Shown: positions 35,766 to 47,990, numbered from the stretch's first letter. The stretch is 64,000 bases of DNA from Neodontobutis hainanensis (GCA_024349245.1 JALDNG010000005.1:19534501-19598500); one strand, 5' to 3'. Made by a program: numbers and translations. The notes: generated from the sequence alone by a model not told the origin.

Positions 35766-38700
35766 AAGAGAAGGAAATCTCTTATACTTGTGGTACAAAT
35801 TTTGTCTAGAGATTGGCAAAGTCGATCAGGGAACCGGGGGTCCTCTGTTTGCATCAAGCTACTTTATATAAAGGCCTGACAAATCACACTTAGTGGCACA
35901 TATTTTGTACCAAAAAAATCCCAGTGGAGTAATCTTTACCCCATTTATGCCTCGCCAACACGGAGAGGGGAATCTGTGTGGGTTTCAGTCTCCTGTTCAC
36001 AAGCAAACAATATTTTTGATTATGGAAAATGCACCCTTTTGAAAAATTTGGCCAGGTGAAAACTTTCAGCAGCTCACTTGTGTGGATAAAGATATTCTGT
36101 CTAATTTTGGTGTTCACCTACAGCAACTGCTAGCAACTGCTAGCCAATGTCCAAAATAGACAGTTCAATCAATATAAAAAAAATCACCATAAGGCTAATC
36201 TATTCAATCATAAAGGTGCACTCAATTGTTTAGTATGTTGTCTAAAACATTGTCTTTGTTGTGGCTAAGAGGTGAAAATGATCCCAAGGCAGTTTTAGGG
36301 GTGTCTCAATGTAAATGAAGCCCAGGGAAGTTTCACAGCCCTCATGTGAAGAAAGAGGATGGAGACTAAAGGTGGAGAAAGGCAGAACTGTTAATAGAAA
36401 TGGAGTAGCCTTGAGCGCAGAGACAGAACAGCCAGACTGAAGAGGTAAACAGGGAGAGAGGTGAAGTGCGTCAGAGCTGTGGCTTAGGGCCCGCCAACAG
36501 TGCAGCCAGGGATGTCACTGATGGACACATCTGACATTGCACTAACAAGCGGCCACACAAATACAGTCCAAACCACATATGTATTCAAAAAAAGTATGCA
36601 CAAGCTATTATGTATACTTCTATCTTTGTGAGAACCTTACACTGACCGCAATCATCTTCTAAGCCCACACTAACTGCACATCCGCGCACACAAATTACAA
36701 TCTATAAGGTCCCTATTATGTCAGCCCCCACGGATACTGTTTAGAGCTGTCTGCAAGCCTCTGTAACAAATCTGTCATTACTCCCAATAATGACAGCTAA
36801 TGCCACATAAATTAGTCAAGCTGGAAATATAAATTATTTTATATTGTCTGAAGTCTGGGTTAAATTGAAAAAAATAAAATAAAATAAAGACTTGTGGTAT
36901 GAGTGTGGATTGCTCTGCTGCTGAGTTACATTATCCGGATTTAAACTCTATTAGATAAATATAAATGTGAGACTACTTCCCTTAAGCCACACATACCATA
37001 GCAAAGTAGTTTTTTTTTTTCAATTCAGTAGCACATAATTATATTGTCTGTAGTGGTGTGTCTGTATCTCTGTCCAGAATGGCATTTACAGATGCAGTTT
37101 TTATGCATGTTAATTAAATGGTAAATGGCATCACTCTTTTGCCATGTGGCCAATTAAATCAACAGCCATTTGAAGAACTGCAAGGACAAAACCCCATCCA
37201 TTTTTTCTATAAACTAGAGCACCATCTCAAAATATACAAATACAAATCTTCAGGTTTCAAAATTGTTTTGATTTTGTGTTAAGTTAATTACGGAATTTTC
37301 ACCTGCTTGCAACAAAGCTAATGTGTATGCCTGCTACAGCCTGTCCTCAGGTCAAAGACACTAAAAAACACTAAAAAGAGAAAGTTGTTGTGGCACATGA
37401 TCCATCTATAAAACTGGAGAGCTTCCTACTGAACTTTGGTACAGTTTGATTAAAGTGTGAACCCCCAAGTAGACCGTAAACAATCCTAAATGTAATTTAA
37501 GCTTTCCAGAGAACAGAAAAAAAACAAACAAGAAAGAAAATGAGCAGAGGTCAAACGTGTAGCACTGAGGAGGTAAATGCTTTATTAGCAATTGGACCGA
37601 CAGCACCAACTGATGCGTTTCTTGAGACAGACCTTGGTTTTTGTCTTTGTTTTGCAGTTAAAAATGTTCAGTCGTGAGTTAAATGGCTGACTATGAGTGT
37701 GAATCCCTGTCTCAGTAAGCCTTGTGTTTCAAAAAAGCCAGCTAGGCACTGTCACCAGAAATAGTTCTACGTCGAAACGAAAGCCCAAAAAGCAGATGAT
37801 GAGCTTTTGATAAAATCGATATGAAAGAGTTAGAACACATTGTAATTATATTTTGGTCCTATAAAGCTACATTTATGTAACAAATGTGTAATTTTGTGTA
37901 ATGGTGTTTTATAGTATACATTCACATATTTTAGAAGGAAAATGAAACTGACACCCAGGAAAGGTCAGGAAAGTCTGAGAGTTAAGGATCATTTGTTTGT
38001 CATTGTTTTTGTGATTCTTAGATTACTTGGTTCATCCCTGCTTTGCTTAATGTTGCTTAACTATTCCATAATCCTACACTACCTTAACAACTGCTGTAAT
38101 AAAATATACAAAATATAAAAATCATAGAGTGAAATATGAAATGTTTAACAAATTCCCATCACACAATCCACATTTTGATAACACTGCCGTTTATACTCCC
38201 AGTGCCAAATACAGACATCTTACAAACACATATTTCTCACCGAGCAACTCCCACCTATCCAGGCCCAGCTCCGATGCTACATGCCGAGCTTATATTCGGG
38301 ATTGTTCCACCAATCCCTGCCCCAGCTCTGAGGAATGTACAACTCACACTTTACACAATGTACAAGAAGAGGATTTGTATCCAGAGAAAGGCGCTTGCTC
38401 CAGCTGTGTGGCAGTCTAACGGGGTTAAATTAAAAGCAACTTACAGCTCACAAACTTGGCACTCATGTTTAAAGCCCAGATTTCTTAGTTACAACAGCCT
38501 GGCTCATTGTCAAGTCTTCCTCCAGATAAATGTCAGTGACCTGGCATTCATTTCCAAAAGGCTTTCAGTGGTGATGCTTCGCTGAATCCTAAAGCTGGCT
38601 TTGGCAGTTTGGAGGGGTAAGTGGCATTTGAACCTGAACTGTCAGTATACGCTGCAAGCCAATTATGACAAGCTGCTATTTCAAACTCATGCCACTCCTA

Positions 38701-38873
38701 GATATAAACACGCCATGTCATTGTCATCGTCCTCCTGAGGAACTCCTCTCATGAGCCAGCTTTGTTTTTAACCTTCTGTGAAAGTCATCAGTTATTTCTC
38801 CAAGGACAGTAGAAAATCAGAAAGTAAGTGCAAATCTGACACATCTTGCATGGTATAGAAAATATGTGTATTT
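35766..38873. other. Intron DNA, unusual open block 38130-38600
   Basis: No exon is recognised. An (AAAAT)n stretch lies at 36871-36889 and a tandem AGCAACTGCT pair at 36122-36143. The block 38130-38600 is unique and stays open in two plus-strand frames at once, for 149 and 96 codons. Neither peptide resembles a known protein, so conserved noncoding DNA seems likelier than a gene. Confidence 0.35.
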
Positions 38874-39322
38874 AGGGTGCGTTTACACTTGTCATGTTTG
38901 GTGCGGTTAAATTGAACTCTGGTGCGGCTTCTGTGTTTGCAAGTTTACTTGAGATAAGTGTACATGCTGCAAAGGAAGCGTCAATGCACACCAAACTTCG
39001 GATTAAGACCTCTTGGAAAGGTAGGTCTCAAATGAATAGATTCCTTGAAATGTGAACATCACTCTTTGAACACATCTCTTAACAAACTAAAAATGGGAAG
39101 AGTGAGATTATATGCAACAGAGTTTACAGGTAAAACTACAAAAGAATAAAAAAGTGCCACTGCCAATCACTCTGTTGTTTATTTCACAAAGTAAAAAAAC
39201 TAAAAAACTTGTTCTGTTATTTAGCTGAAAGAACCAGGAGCTGCATGAACTAGTTAGATAACTGTCTTCTTTGGTCAGAACAAAAAAAAAAAATAAATAC
39301 GGACTACAAGTGTGAACACACT
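38874..39322. mobile_element. Inverted-repeat DNA transposon (MITE-like)
   Basis: The left end AGGGTGCGTTTACACTTGT and right end ACAAGTGTGAACACAC form inverted repeats of about 17 bp with a few mismatches. Subterminal GGTGCGGTTAAATTGAACTC is typical of an abundant fish element of this type. The interior is non-coding. Flanking TTA on the left and TTA near the right end could be a PIF/Harbinger-like duplication, but this is weak. Confidence 0.7.
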
Positions 39323-42300
39323 ATTAAAGATTCTAATCTACACTCAGGTCAAATAATTTGCATCGCTCACCCTCTGCTTGAGCGTGCATTGAAATGCTTT
39401 TGGCACTTTTTGTCCCAGGGTTTTGTTTCCCATTCTTATTTGACCTTATAACTTATTTACACTGTTAACCAATAAACTTGCACAAGTTCTGGTTATGTTT
39501 CTAATGCTCAAAGTGAGTTTATGAGTGATGTCACTATTTATTGTTCCATTAATCTCTTCCGTCAATGCTGTGGGCTGATCATAGGGATCTGGAAGAGGAA
39601 ATATACAAACAAACAGAAAAGACAAAAAAGATGTAAGAATGGATGAATGTGAGGATGGTGGGAGGCCGGAAAGCGCTGGAGGTTGATGAAGAACACATGT
39701 TGATTCACAGAGACAATCACGAGGAAGAAGGAAAGGCTGCCAGCCCATTAGTCATCGGTGGAACAGAGGAAGGCAGATGGCTGTGATCGGGTGGAGGGAT
39801 AAGACAAGGCTCATTATCACTTCTCACTATCACATATCACATACCACAGCCCCTCCCACCCCCTTCCTTCCATCAATCTTTCCTCTCGTTTCTAATTTGA
39901 TAATGGTGCACTGCACCCTCAGCGTGGTTCCTGCGACTCCATGTTGAGCAACATTGAGCCATGACCCGCTACCGTCGATGCAGACCAATTAACAACAAAC
40001 TTCCAACAAAAGTGAGAGCAACTTTTTTTCTACTCTAATTTACCACCTAGAGGATTTGTTGCCATTGGAGATTTGGAGTCTTTTACTTCATCTGAAAATG
40101 AATTTATCCATCTGCTTCTCTAACTGTTCTTATTTCAAAGCGCAGGACTTGCACTGCAGGGGTTTCTAGTCTCACTGGATCTCACTGTGATCTTGTTAAG
40201 CACCTCCTAGGCAGGTCTGGTTTTATCAGTGGTTGAAGGGCCAGTCTGTACAATCTACAAGCTGCCCACATCAGCTCTTTCAGGGCTCTTTGTAACCCAA
40301 CACTCAAGCCTTGCATTTTTACTGGAAGTCTGGCCAACGCCAAACCACTTTAAGAGGCTGTTTTTTTTCTAAACTCATTCTGAGGATCCATATTTTGCAC
40401 AGCAAAATGGATGACCTAACATCCCCCAGCAGACTTTCTGCTCATTTGTGTCATCATTTTGTGGTTATGTTTCTAAACAGCATAATTTTCATTTTTACAA
40501 CTTGCCATATTTGTGCCATATTTTGATAACAAACAACCCCTGAAGGAAACAGCCAAAAGGAGGAAGAAGAATATATAATATGAGTATATAATAACAATGT
40601 AGCATCTTTTATGATATTGTGGATATTTACTTCAGCATTTTATTGACTAAAACCATTTTCCACATTGTCTTTAATACAGCCATTTAAAAAAAAATGTGCA
40701 GGCAATCAACATTCTTCTTGATTTATGATACAATTGGATATTGGGGAAGCCAAAATAAAATGTACAATGATCCACTCCTAGACCATGAACAAAACCTTGA
40801 GAAAACTTAGTCAAGAGTATGGAGTGCAAATTCAGTCTTCTTGTCAGCCATCTTTGTGTTAACCTTCCAGAAAAGCACTAATCCCAGACCATTTCATTGA
40901 GCAAATACGATCATTACTGTTTATAAATTCTGAGGCCTACTTAAGCTCTTTCTGGTTGTAAACCCTAAATGCAATTGAGGCTAGTTAGCAGCCAAGCGAG
41001 GCCGAATGCGATCCCTATCTGAGGTTGTGACTGTGCGGTTTGCAGGGGGAATATGAGCAAGCCAGCAGAGCTATCAACGTTTGGGTCTGTGTGGTCTGGC
41101 CAAAGTGGAAGACGGTTTGGAACAGGAAGCAGGTTTTTTTGAGTCTGCACGACACGCTCTGTTCTCCGATCCCAACAGTTGGCTTGGCTGGCCTTCTGGA
41201 GATCCCAGTTCAAACCCAAATGCAGCCTCCACGTGGTCTCTGGGTGACGCAGCTGTTCCATCTAAACCTAATGGGCAAAACAGCGATTATGTCAGAAGAA
41301 ACGTCCGTTGAATGTGGTGAGATCCGAGGTCAGGAGGTTGAATTAGAAGAAAATGCGCCTTAAGCTTTCTGCTCCTTCTCACTTGCACAGAGCTTGAAAG
41401 AACAGACGACTTGTGGTGAAACAACAATTTCCTCGGCTGCTCTTGAGCTTGTCCAGAGACAGACTTAACCAGGATTTACCTTTTTGACTCTCATGAACCA
41501 CTACGTCATCCCCTTTTACTGGCTACTGTGCAGACGCTAAGGTCGAGGGAGTGGATAAACCGCGCAGTAAATGCAACCCTTCAAACGGAAAAGTCTAGTT
41601 ATTAGGTTCTATATTTTGCAAATGTCAATACAGAAAAGTCAGACGTCAGTGTGAACATGTTCTTTATGATGTTAAGAGTAAACTGTGTTATCTTTACTGA
41701 CCCCTCCACCACTCCCTGTAGCTCCCAGGATGAGGCTGAGGTCGGGGGGCAGGTGGGTTATGTAAGCAAGATTAAAAGGTTTTACGGTGGGAAGTCTGTC
41801 AGAGATAGGGACACATGGAGGAGGTAATTTGTCATGGTTCTTTGTAACACTGCAAAACAGGCTCACAGTAAGCAGACGCTAAGACTTTCTATCTGCAAGG
41901 GAAATACACTCACATTTTCCTGAGCCATTTTGACAAAAGAAAGTAAAGAGATCTTTTGCTGTATTTGATTGGGTCTCACATGCATGCTTTTGTTTTTATT
42001 TGCAAACGCAGGTGGCTCAATTATAGGCTCACAGACTCAACGTGTACTGTACCACCAAATGGAAGAAATGTCTTAAAAACTCTTGCTCATTGACTTCATT
42101 AATTGGTCACAAGACTAGAAGTCAACAGTAGCTTAAAGACACTGCATAAAGATGTCCACAGAGGCTGCGTCTCTGTTAGCACACAGCCAATACTGTCCTC
42201 TCGGGCCTAAATTGCTCCGGGTAAATGGCTTCTTGTGTCGAGTACTCCTACACAATAGACAAGGAGCAGAGATAGCATCGGCTCAGTCGGTAATCAGCCT

Positions 42301-42500
42301 CCGGGTTTGACTGACACGCGGCATTATTAGCATGACACAGGCTAAAGAACGGCAGCTCCCAGATTACATTTTATACCCTGTCTTCAAGTCAAGAGCCTGT
42401 CACAACAACAGGTACCCTGGGGATATCCACGCACAAACTGAACAAACAGACCCTGAGAGAAGGATTTCAGGAAGGAAGAAGCTTTAAAATGTGACACTTT

Positions 42501-42575
42501 ACTTACACGGCAGATCACACAAGGTTTTTCAGAACAGCCAATGTTGCTTACCTGCAAGAAAAAGAGAAAAAGAAC
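42501..42575 (-). promoter_or_regulatory. Candidate recursive splice site (abutting 3' and 5' splice sites) and downstream donor
   Basis: On the minus strand, the strand of pdzrn3, a tract that is almost all pyrimidine (42575-42555) leads to CAG (42554-42552). This abuts GTAAGC (42551-42546) directly, giving the ratchet form Y-tract-CAG|GTAAG. A second donor, GTAAGT, is at 42506-42501. Vertebrate recursive splice sites lie in very long introns and have this order: 3' site, reconstituted 5' site, short RS-exon, second 5' site. The match is direct from sequence; the use of the site is inference. Confidence 0.5.
42507..42551 (-). other. Candidate 45-nt RS-exon or microexon
   Basis: This segment lies between the acceptor and the downstream GTAAGT donor. 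It is 45 nt long, divisible by three, and in phase 0 encodes VSNIGCSEKPCVICR without a stop. The other two phases stop within it. The alternative pdzrn3 exon also joins at phase 0, so if the surrounding intron is phase 0, inclusion would insert 15 residues within PDZ1. I know no such exon in PDZRN3. It could equally be a chance pairing of splice motifs. Confidence 0.35.
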
Positions 42576-44297
42576 ATTAAGTGTGCTTCTCGAGTACAGA
42601 GTGTTCGTGTCACTTGTCAAGGGTAGGGGTTTTGTTATGACTCCTTCGTGGAGACAGAAAGGGCAAGTGGATGCCCATATTTGGTTGTGTGGGTGCTCGT
42701 CCAGACCTACACTGTTTATTAACGCAGAGGCTGGTCTCAGCTGCTGCACTGATGGGCAAACTGACCCACTTCTCGCTCCTTTTCCATGACTGTACACAAA
42801 CATCAACACATGCAAGCAAGATTTGCTGAGAGGCTAAAATATTAAATGGGGTTTACATGCTGTAGATATTAAACTGCAATTAAATATGTGATTCCAGGTG
42901 CTACAGAACTCTAGTATCTCACGGCAAACTCAGACAAGAGCAATACTAGCACAAAAGTACCATTTATTGAAGTGTAAACCATAATTTTAGTAAATGCATT
43001 GCACAATACAACAATGCAATAAATTTTCCATACAATGTGCACCACTTCTTGTCAAATGTTTTAAAATGTTTTCCATGAATTTCTCTCCAATAAAAACTGC
43101 TACTTTTACACTTATACCCATAAAACGCAAGCCTTTCAAAATCATTTTACACCAAACTGTAAAAACAATGTGGCGTAACCCCAGCGTTTGACAGAGGCTG
43201 TGTTCAGCCAGACACAGAGGGGCTGTCTCTCCTCTTAATTCCCCATCTAATGACTCCTCCCCGGCTCACCCCAGGTCAAATACCCCGCAGGTCCCTCTCT
43301 AATCCGGCTCCTTGAGCCCATTTCAAAGATCCTGATTACAGGGAGCGAGAAGCCAGAGACGGTGGGATGAAAGGATGGAAGGATAGATGGATGGACAAGG
43401 GAAGGGTAGGTGAAGCGAGCCAGAATGGAAACTCTGGAGATTTCTAGCCTGTGAGGTCCAAGGAGATCCCACTTGATGCTTCTTTGTTGTGTGCGAGCCA
43501 TGTGGGATTTCAATCTGCTGCAGAGGCCCATCCATAAAGCCCCTTTTTTTCCATTGTCACATAAACTGCAAGCTGCTTCTCCGAGCGATCATAAAACACA
43601 GCAGACAAATGTAGCATAATAGCAGCAGTGTTTCTTGACATCTGCATGGGTTTTTGAAGTCGCTCCAATCTCCCATTGAGAGCGTCTCCAGTCTCTGATC
43701 TATTACATGAAGTGAGCTGCCAAAGTATTAAGTGAAAAGATAAGGGAAGAACTGCAGTGACCTGGCCAACAATTTTTACAACATTATTATAACTTCAAAC
43801 TAGTACTGTGTGTTCGGTACAACATGTCTGCCTCCTTGGTGTGAGGTCAGATCCATATCACTTTACAGCAATTATATTTAGAATGTTGTAAATGTTGTTC
43901 TATTTGTTTGGTTATAGTTTAGTAAAGCAACAATAGTCCTTTGAGGTCTGTGATGGCTCGGGTCTACACATGCATTAACAGAGATATCCATGCACACAAA
44001 GCAGAAAATGTATAAAACCCAACTGCACTTCATTTGTTCACTGCTGGAGATTCATTGTAGTCACTCCTTGGGAAGCTCTACTTTGTATTTGCTAGAGTTT
44101 GTGCAGCAGCTGAAAGTGAAGCGCTGTGTTCCCGTTAGCCCGAGGACACTTCAGGGAAACATCCCCCTGACACATTTCACACAAATTGAATGAGTGTTGT
44201 GTTAGATCCATCAGCACAGAGAAGAAGACAGATGTGTTTGCTGGAAGTTTCTGTAGGTAATTAGTTAAAATGACAACTTTTAGAGACTCAAGCTGAG

Positions 44298-44370
44298 CAG
44301 AGGTGGGGAATAACAAAATAGAAGTACAGTTTCGGAAATCTGTACTTAACAGACTTCTATCGATTTTTTT
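44298..44370. mobile_element. Possible end of a fish DNA transposon
   Basis: AGAGGTGGGGAATAACAAAA followed by GAAGTACAG and CTGTACTTAACAGA resembles the common fish terminal motif AGAGGTGGGTAGTAACGAAGT. It is short and mutated, and no partner end was found. Confidence 0.35.
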
Positions 44371-44509
44371 TTAAACTCTTGGATTCATCAAAAATAATAT
44401 AACTCAAAAATATTTCCTATAACTGTGTTTCCCAAAATTACTTCAGGGCACCTATATTTTAAAAGGCCAATAATAAACAATAATATATTATATAATAATA
44501 ATAAACAAC

Positions 44510-45760
44510 AGTCAATAATTACAATGTTATTTTCTGAACTATTCAGTCGACCGAAACATTTATACACCAAGTTTCTTAAAAACAGCTGGCAATGTGCTGA
44601 TTTGAGATGACACAAACTGTTTACTGGCATTCAACCATCTAGGCCATTTTAATAATAGTCTTAAGGCGTTTTTGTAAGCCAATGTCTCTGATGACTGCCT
44701 TTTTTGTAGTTAGACCATAGATGTGCAGTGGGCAGGGAGGTACAGTGCGCGCTAAACAAAGTCAGTTTTACTCCATTATGAGCACGAGCCAAATTTCTGT
44801 GCCAATACATTTGCTTCTGCATACAGCACTGTCAATACATGTCATCACCAGACAGACAATCATTTATGACTTGACCCAAAAACTGAATTTCATTATATAC
44901 AGTTAAAATATTGCCCGACACCTTAAAAACAGGGAATATAAGAGATCTGTCCTCTCTTGTGCAGCATATCATAATACTACAGCATGTACTTGACATCATG
45001 TTGATCTCCAGACACAAAGCACACGTTCAGGAGTTGCTGGTGACCTGCTGAACTGAGGCTTAAAACCACAAGGTGGTCTGCATACATTAAATGATTCACC
45101 ACTTTGCCTCCAACCATACATTTAACCTTTAGAGGTCATTTAGAGACTCTGTCATGCAGCACACTACCTTGTCTTACCCCATAACTGATCTGAAAGGGTG
45201 CAGATATACAGTTGTCCCATTTCAACAGCATAGTCTGGTGGACATACCAGTATGGCAGACATCACAATATATACAGTATTTAGGCACACGTGCATCATAC
45301 AATTTCTGGAATAATTCACTATGAAAATCTTAGAGGCATCTAAAAAACACAAACAGTAGAATTATATATATATATATATTTTATAATTCCTTTAATGCAA
45401 ATATGTAGATGTGTTTTTCAGTGCCATGGTTGATTTTGAACCCAAATTGAATCTCAGTGGCGCATAAGATTGTGGAACCTCCTCAAGAGAATGTCTTCTA
45501 CAACTTTAGAGAGTATATTTTCAAATTCCATTGGTCTGTAATTATCAGAGCTGCCCACCTTTCCTACTTCATTCTTTACCACAGGAACTAAAAGCACTGT
45601 CATCAAGAAGTCAGGTATACACCCGTGAAAAACAAAAGATGTAAAGCATATGATAAGAAGAGGAGCCAACCTCATACTCTTTTTATACTATTGTCATTTA
45701 CTTTATAAGATTGATTTCTTTTGCTTCTGACAATTCACCATTTCCAAGAGCAGTTACTTT
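44510..45760 (-). pseudogene. Non-LTR retrotransposon (LINE) reverse-transcriptase remnant
   Basis: The minus strand carries reverse-transcriptase blocks in order, in shifting frames. 45675-45454 includes HGCIPDFLMTVLLVPVVKN and SSDNYRP; then QFGFK near 45450; CFLDASK near 45350; YGVRQG near 45180; a block ending NHLMYAD, followed in a shifted frame by the rest of the YADD catalytic motif and VVLS, near 45070; then CTREDRSLIFPVFKVSG, a gap, VKLTLF, TAHLWSNYKKG and finally a block ending near 44530. Stops and frameshifts lie between all blocks, so it is dead. The endonuclease end is missing. An (AT)n insertion lies at 45361-45383. The clade (L2, RTE or other) cannot be assigned here. The family copies itself by target-primed reverse transcription. 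Confidence 0.85.
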
Positions 45761-46141
45761 TTCTATAAAGGCTGATGGATTTTTCCCTGTGCCACTGATA
45801 AGGCATAGATAAGGCTTTCCAGTAAAGTAAAAAAAACAAACAAAAAAACTTCTAATTAGTTATCCCTAGTCAAATCCTGGTCAATATTATTCAAGCTCAG
45901 AAGTAAAGTAAATACTATTTGGAATGTTCCAACAATTCTGAACACAGTTACAACACTTGACCCCCACCTTGACCCTCCCCGTCCTTCATAATTAACCCAT
46001 ATAACATTATCTAATGCTCCATAAGCACAGATGAATGATTTGAGTGGGATATTGAACTTTCTAAACATATTTTAGGACATTCAAAATTATGGTTTCATTG
46101 TATCATGTTACCACTATGCCAATATAAACTTTAAAGTACTC
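45761..46141. other. Short unique spacer between the LINE remnant and a SINE
   Basis: AT-rich, with A-runs at 45829-45849. Nothing else is recognised. It may include unrecognisable LINE 5' sequence. Confidence 0.4.
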
Positions 46142-46511
46142 TCATTCATCTTTTTCCGCTTAGTCCCGTTAGGGGTCGTGGGTAACTGGAGCCTATCTTT
46201 TGGCCAGAGGCAGGGTACACCCAGGATAGTGGCCAGTTAGTCGCAGGGCTGACATTTAGACACAGACCGTAACAGACAACCATTCACTCTCACATTCATT
46301 CACTATGGACATTTAAGATTTGCCAGTTAAACTATATATGCATGTGTTTGGACGGTGGGAGGAGGCTGGAGTACCTGGAGAGAACCCACGGTAACACGTG
46401 GAGGACATGCAGACTCCTCACAGAAAGACTGGAGTTGGCTGATGATGTTTGAGTCGGCCAGGGTTTGAACTCATGACCTTCTTGCTGTGAGGCAGGAGCG
46501 CTAACCGCTCT
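46142..46511 (-). mobile_element. tRNA-derived SINE with L2-like tail, near full length
   Basis: It aligns with the 33252 copy over its whole length. On the minus strand it starts near AGAGCGGTTAGCGCTCCTGC with a good B box (GAGTTCAAACCC), and carries the complement of GCATGTGTTTGGACGGTGGG. It ends TAGTCCCG...GCGGAAAAAGATGAATGA-like. The first dozen bases of the head are missing. No target duplication was found. Confidence 0.8.
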
Positions 46512-47459
46512 AGTGTTAAATAATTTATGTTATGCAAAGCTGTGGTGTATACTGATGTATACTTTTACTTAAGTTGACAATTTTGCCACCTTGGCCAACC
46601 TCAATATTTCACCAAGTTTCCAAATCCTCACAATTTGTTCTTGCGGAGGCTAAAAAGTATAATTTAAATGAGGGAGAATATAGTCAATGCATGGCAGAAA
46701 ACAAATAAGGCCAGTGCGGAAGAGCAGGAGTGCGAGTGGGAGCAAACAGACTCAAAGGCCCAGGGGCTGCCTCTCTGTCTCCGTCTATGTCTGTCCTGGA
46801 CGTGGACCTGGACTGAGGCCGGCCGCTGGCGAGACTCGTCTATCCACAGGTTTAAATTTAGGCTGGATTAGACAGGACTTCCCGGCCCTGGCCATTGCAG
46901 CCGGACAGAAGAGGACTTTTTAGAAGCCAGTGCGCGTTGTAATGTATGCTCACTTCTCCGGAGAGACAGACGTGGCCACCCAAAATCACACTCCTCTGGA
47001 ACAAGCCTGCACCGTTAAAGAGCCTATTCATGAGAGAACTGCCAGGGTCTTTGGGATTCTAAGGACTTCACTGTTGCACATTTAAAGTTGCATATTTATT
47101 AAGACAAACTTCATAAGCGACTGCATAAAAGCCTGTAAAAGAGAATATCTTTGCAGTCCTCAAAAAGAGCTCATGCAATTTTTGTCAAGGCTATCTAACA
47201 TTTACTTAACATCTAACATTAGCTAAGTGGCTAAGATTATGTTTTTTTTTAAAGATAAAAATATGAGTTTGATGAATGACATGTTTAGTTTGTGTTTTTT
47301 TTCCTATTACAAGCAAGTGTATATTTAAGATAAAGACAGCATATTTATTCTGGCTAAAGTTTGGCTGCAGAAATTGGCATTACAAGAGATTTGATTTTCC
47401 ATATCTAAGAATTACAAAAATAAACATAAACGCAGTAAAACAGATGATAAAAGTGGTTA
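46512..47459. other. Intron DNA, GC-rich block 46680-47010
   Basis: The block 46680-47010 is clearly GC-richer than its surroundings, with GGCCGGCCGC and several CpGs, and is unique in the window. It could be a regulatory element or an unrecognised transcribed segment. Overlapping open frames of 67 and 78 codons match nothing known. Confidence 0.35.
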
Positions 47460-47990
47460 AGCCCTGGTCTTAGTCCTGGTTTGGTCCAGTCCTGGGCGTA
47501 GAACTTCAGTCTTGGCTTGGGTATAACTGAATTGCTTATAGAATTAGGGGCAGCAGTAGCTCAGTGGGTAGAGCAGTCGTCTTTCAACCGGAAGGTAGTT
47601 GGTTCCATTCCCGCTCTCCCCACAGTTCATACTGTCGTTGTGTCCTTGGGCAAGACACTTAACCCACATTGCCTCCAGTGGCTGTAACACTGGTGATTAC
47701 TGTAGAACAATGTAAGTCGCTTTGGATAAAAGCGTCAGCTAAATGAATAAATGTAAATGTAGAATTAATTCTGATCCTAGTCCCCAATCCTGATTTACTC
47801 CTAGGTTTAATTCTCGTTCAGTCCTGTGTTAAACCTGGATTTGGTAATGTGTTGTTGGAGTTCTGGTTTAATACTGGATTTATTGCTGGTCTGAGTTGTG
47901 CATTAGTCCTGGGATAAATCTTGGTTTAACTCGTGGTTCAATCTTGGTGCATGACTAAGTTAGGTCTAGGATTAGTGCAGATCAAGTCCC
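47460..47990 (+). repeat. Decayed TCCTGGTTTA-type minisatellite, split by a SINE
   Basis: Units such as GTCCTGGTTTGGTCCAGTCC, TCCTGATTTACTCCTAGG, TCTGGTTTAATACTGGATTT and TTGGTTTAACTCGTGGTTCA repeat loosely on both sides of the SINE at 47547-47759. The array therefore existed before the SINE landed. Confidence 0.6.
47547..47759 (+). mobile_element. tRNA-derived SINE with target-site duplications, tail type 1
   Basis: TAGAATTA flanks both ends (47539-47546 and 47760-47767). The head has an A box TAGCTCAGTGGG (47557-47568) and a B box GGTTCCATTCC (47601-47611). The shared core CTTGGGCAAGACACTTAACC is at 47645-47664. The tail GTAAGTCGCTTTGGATAAAA runs into AATGAATAAATGTAAATG. It is complete and has few changes relative to the copy at 59116, so it is one of the younger insertions. 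Confidence 0.9.

Larger units (their letters stand above)
39323..44297. other. Intron DNA with a candidate recursive splice site at 42.5 kb
   Basis: Apart from the splice-site cluster at 42501-42575, no exon is recognised. GC-richer unique blocks are 40960-41440 and 43190-43560. A purine-rich GGAT/GGAA patch lies at 43367-43410. The open frame of 143 codons on the minus strand at 42384-42815 runs through the splice-site cluster but matches no known protein. Confidence 0.4.

Noticed and set aside
37115..37135. TAAATGGTAAATGG, like the tail of the SINE at 48546 in reverse
   Set aside because: No SINE core or head follows, so the match is too short to call.
42384..42815. 143-codon minus-strand frame as a gene
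   Set aside because: The peptide is not recognisable. Its open state passes through an intronic pyrimidine tract (LFLFFLQ). Only the splice motifs inside it were kept as a finding.
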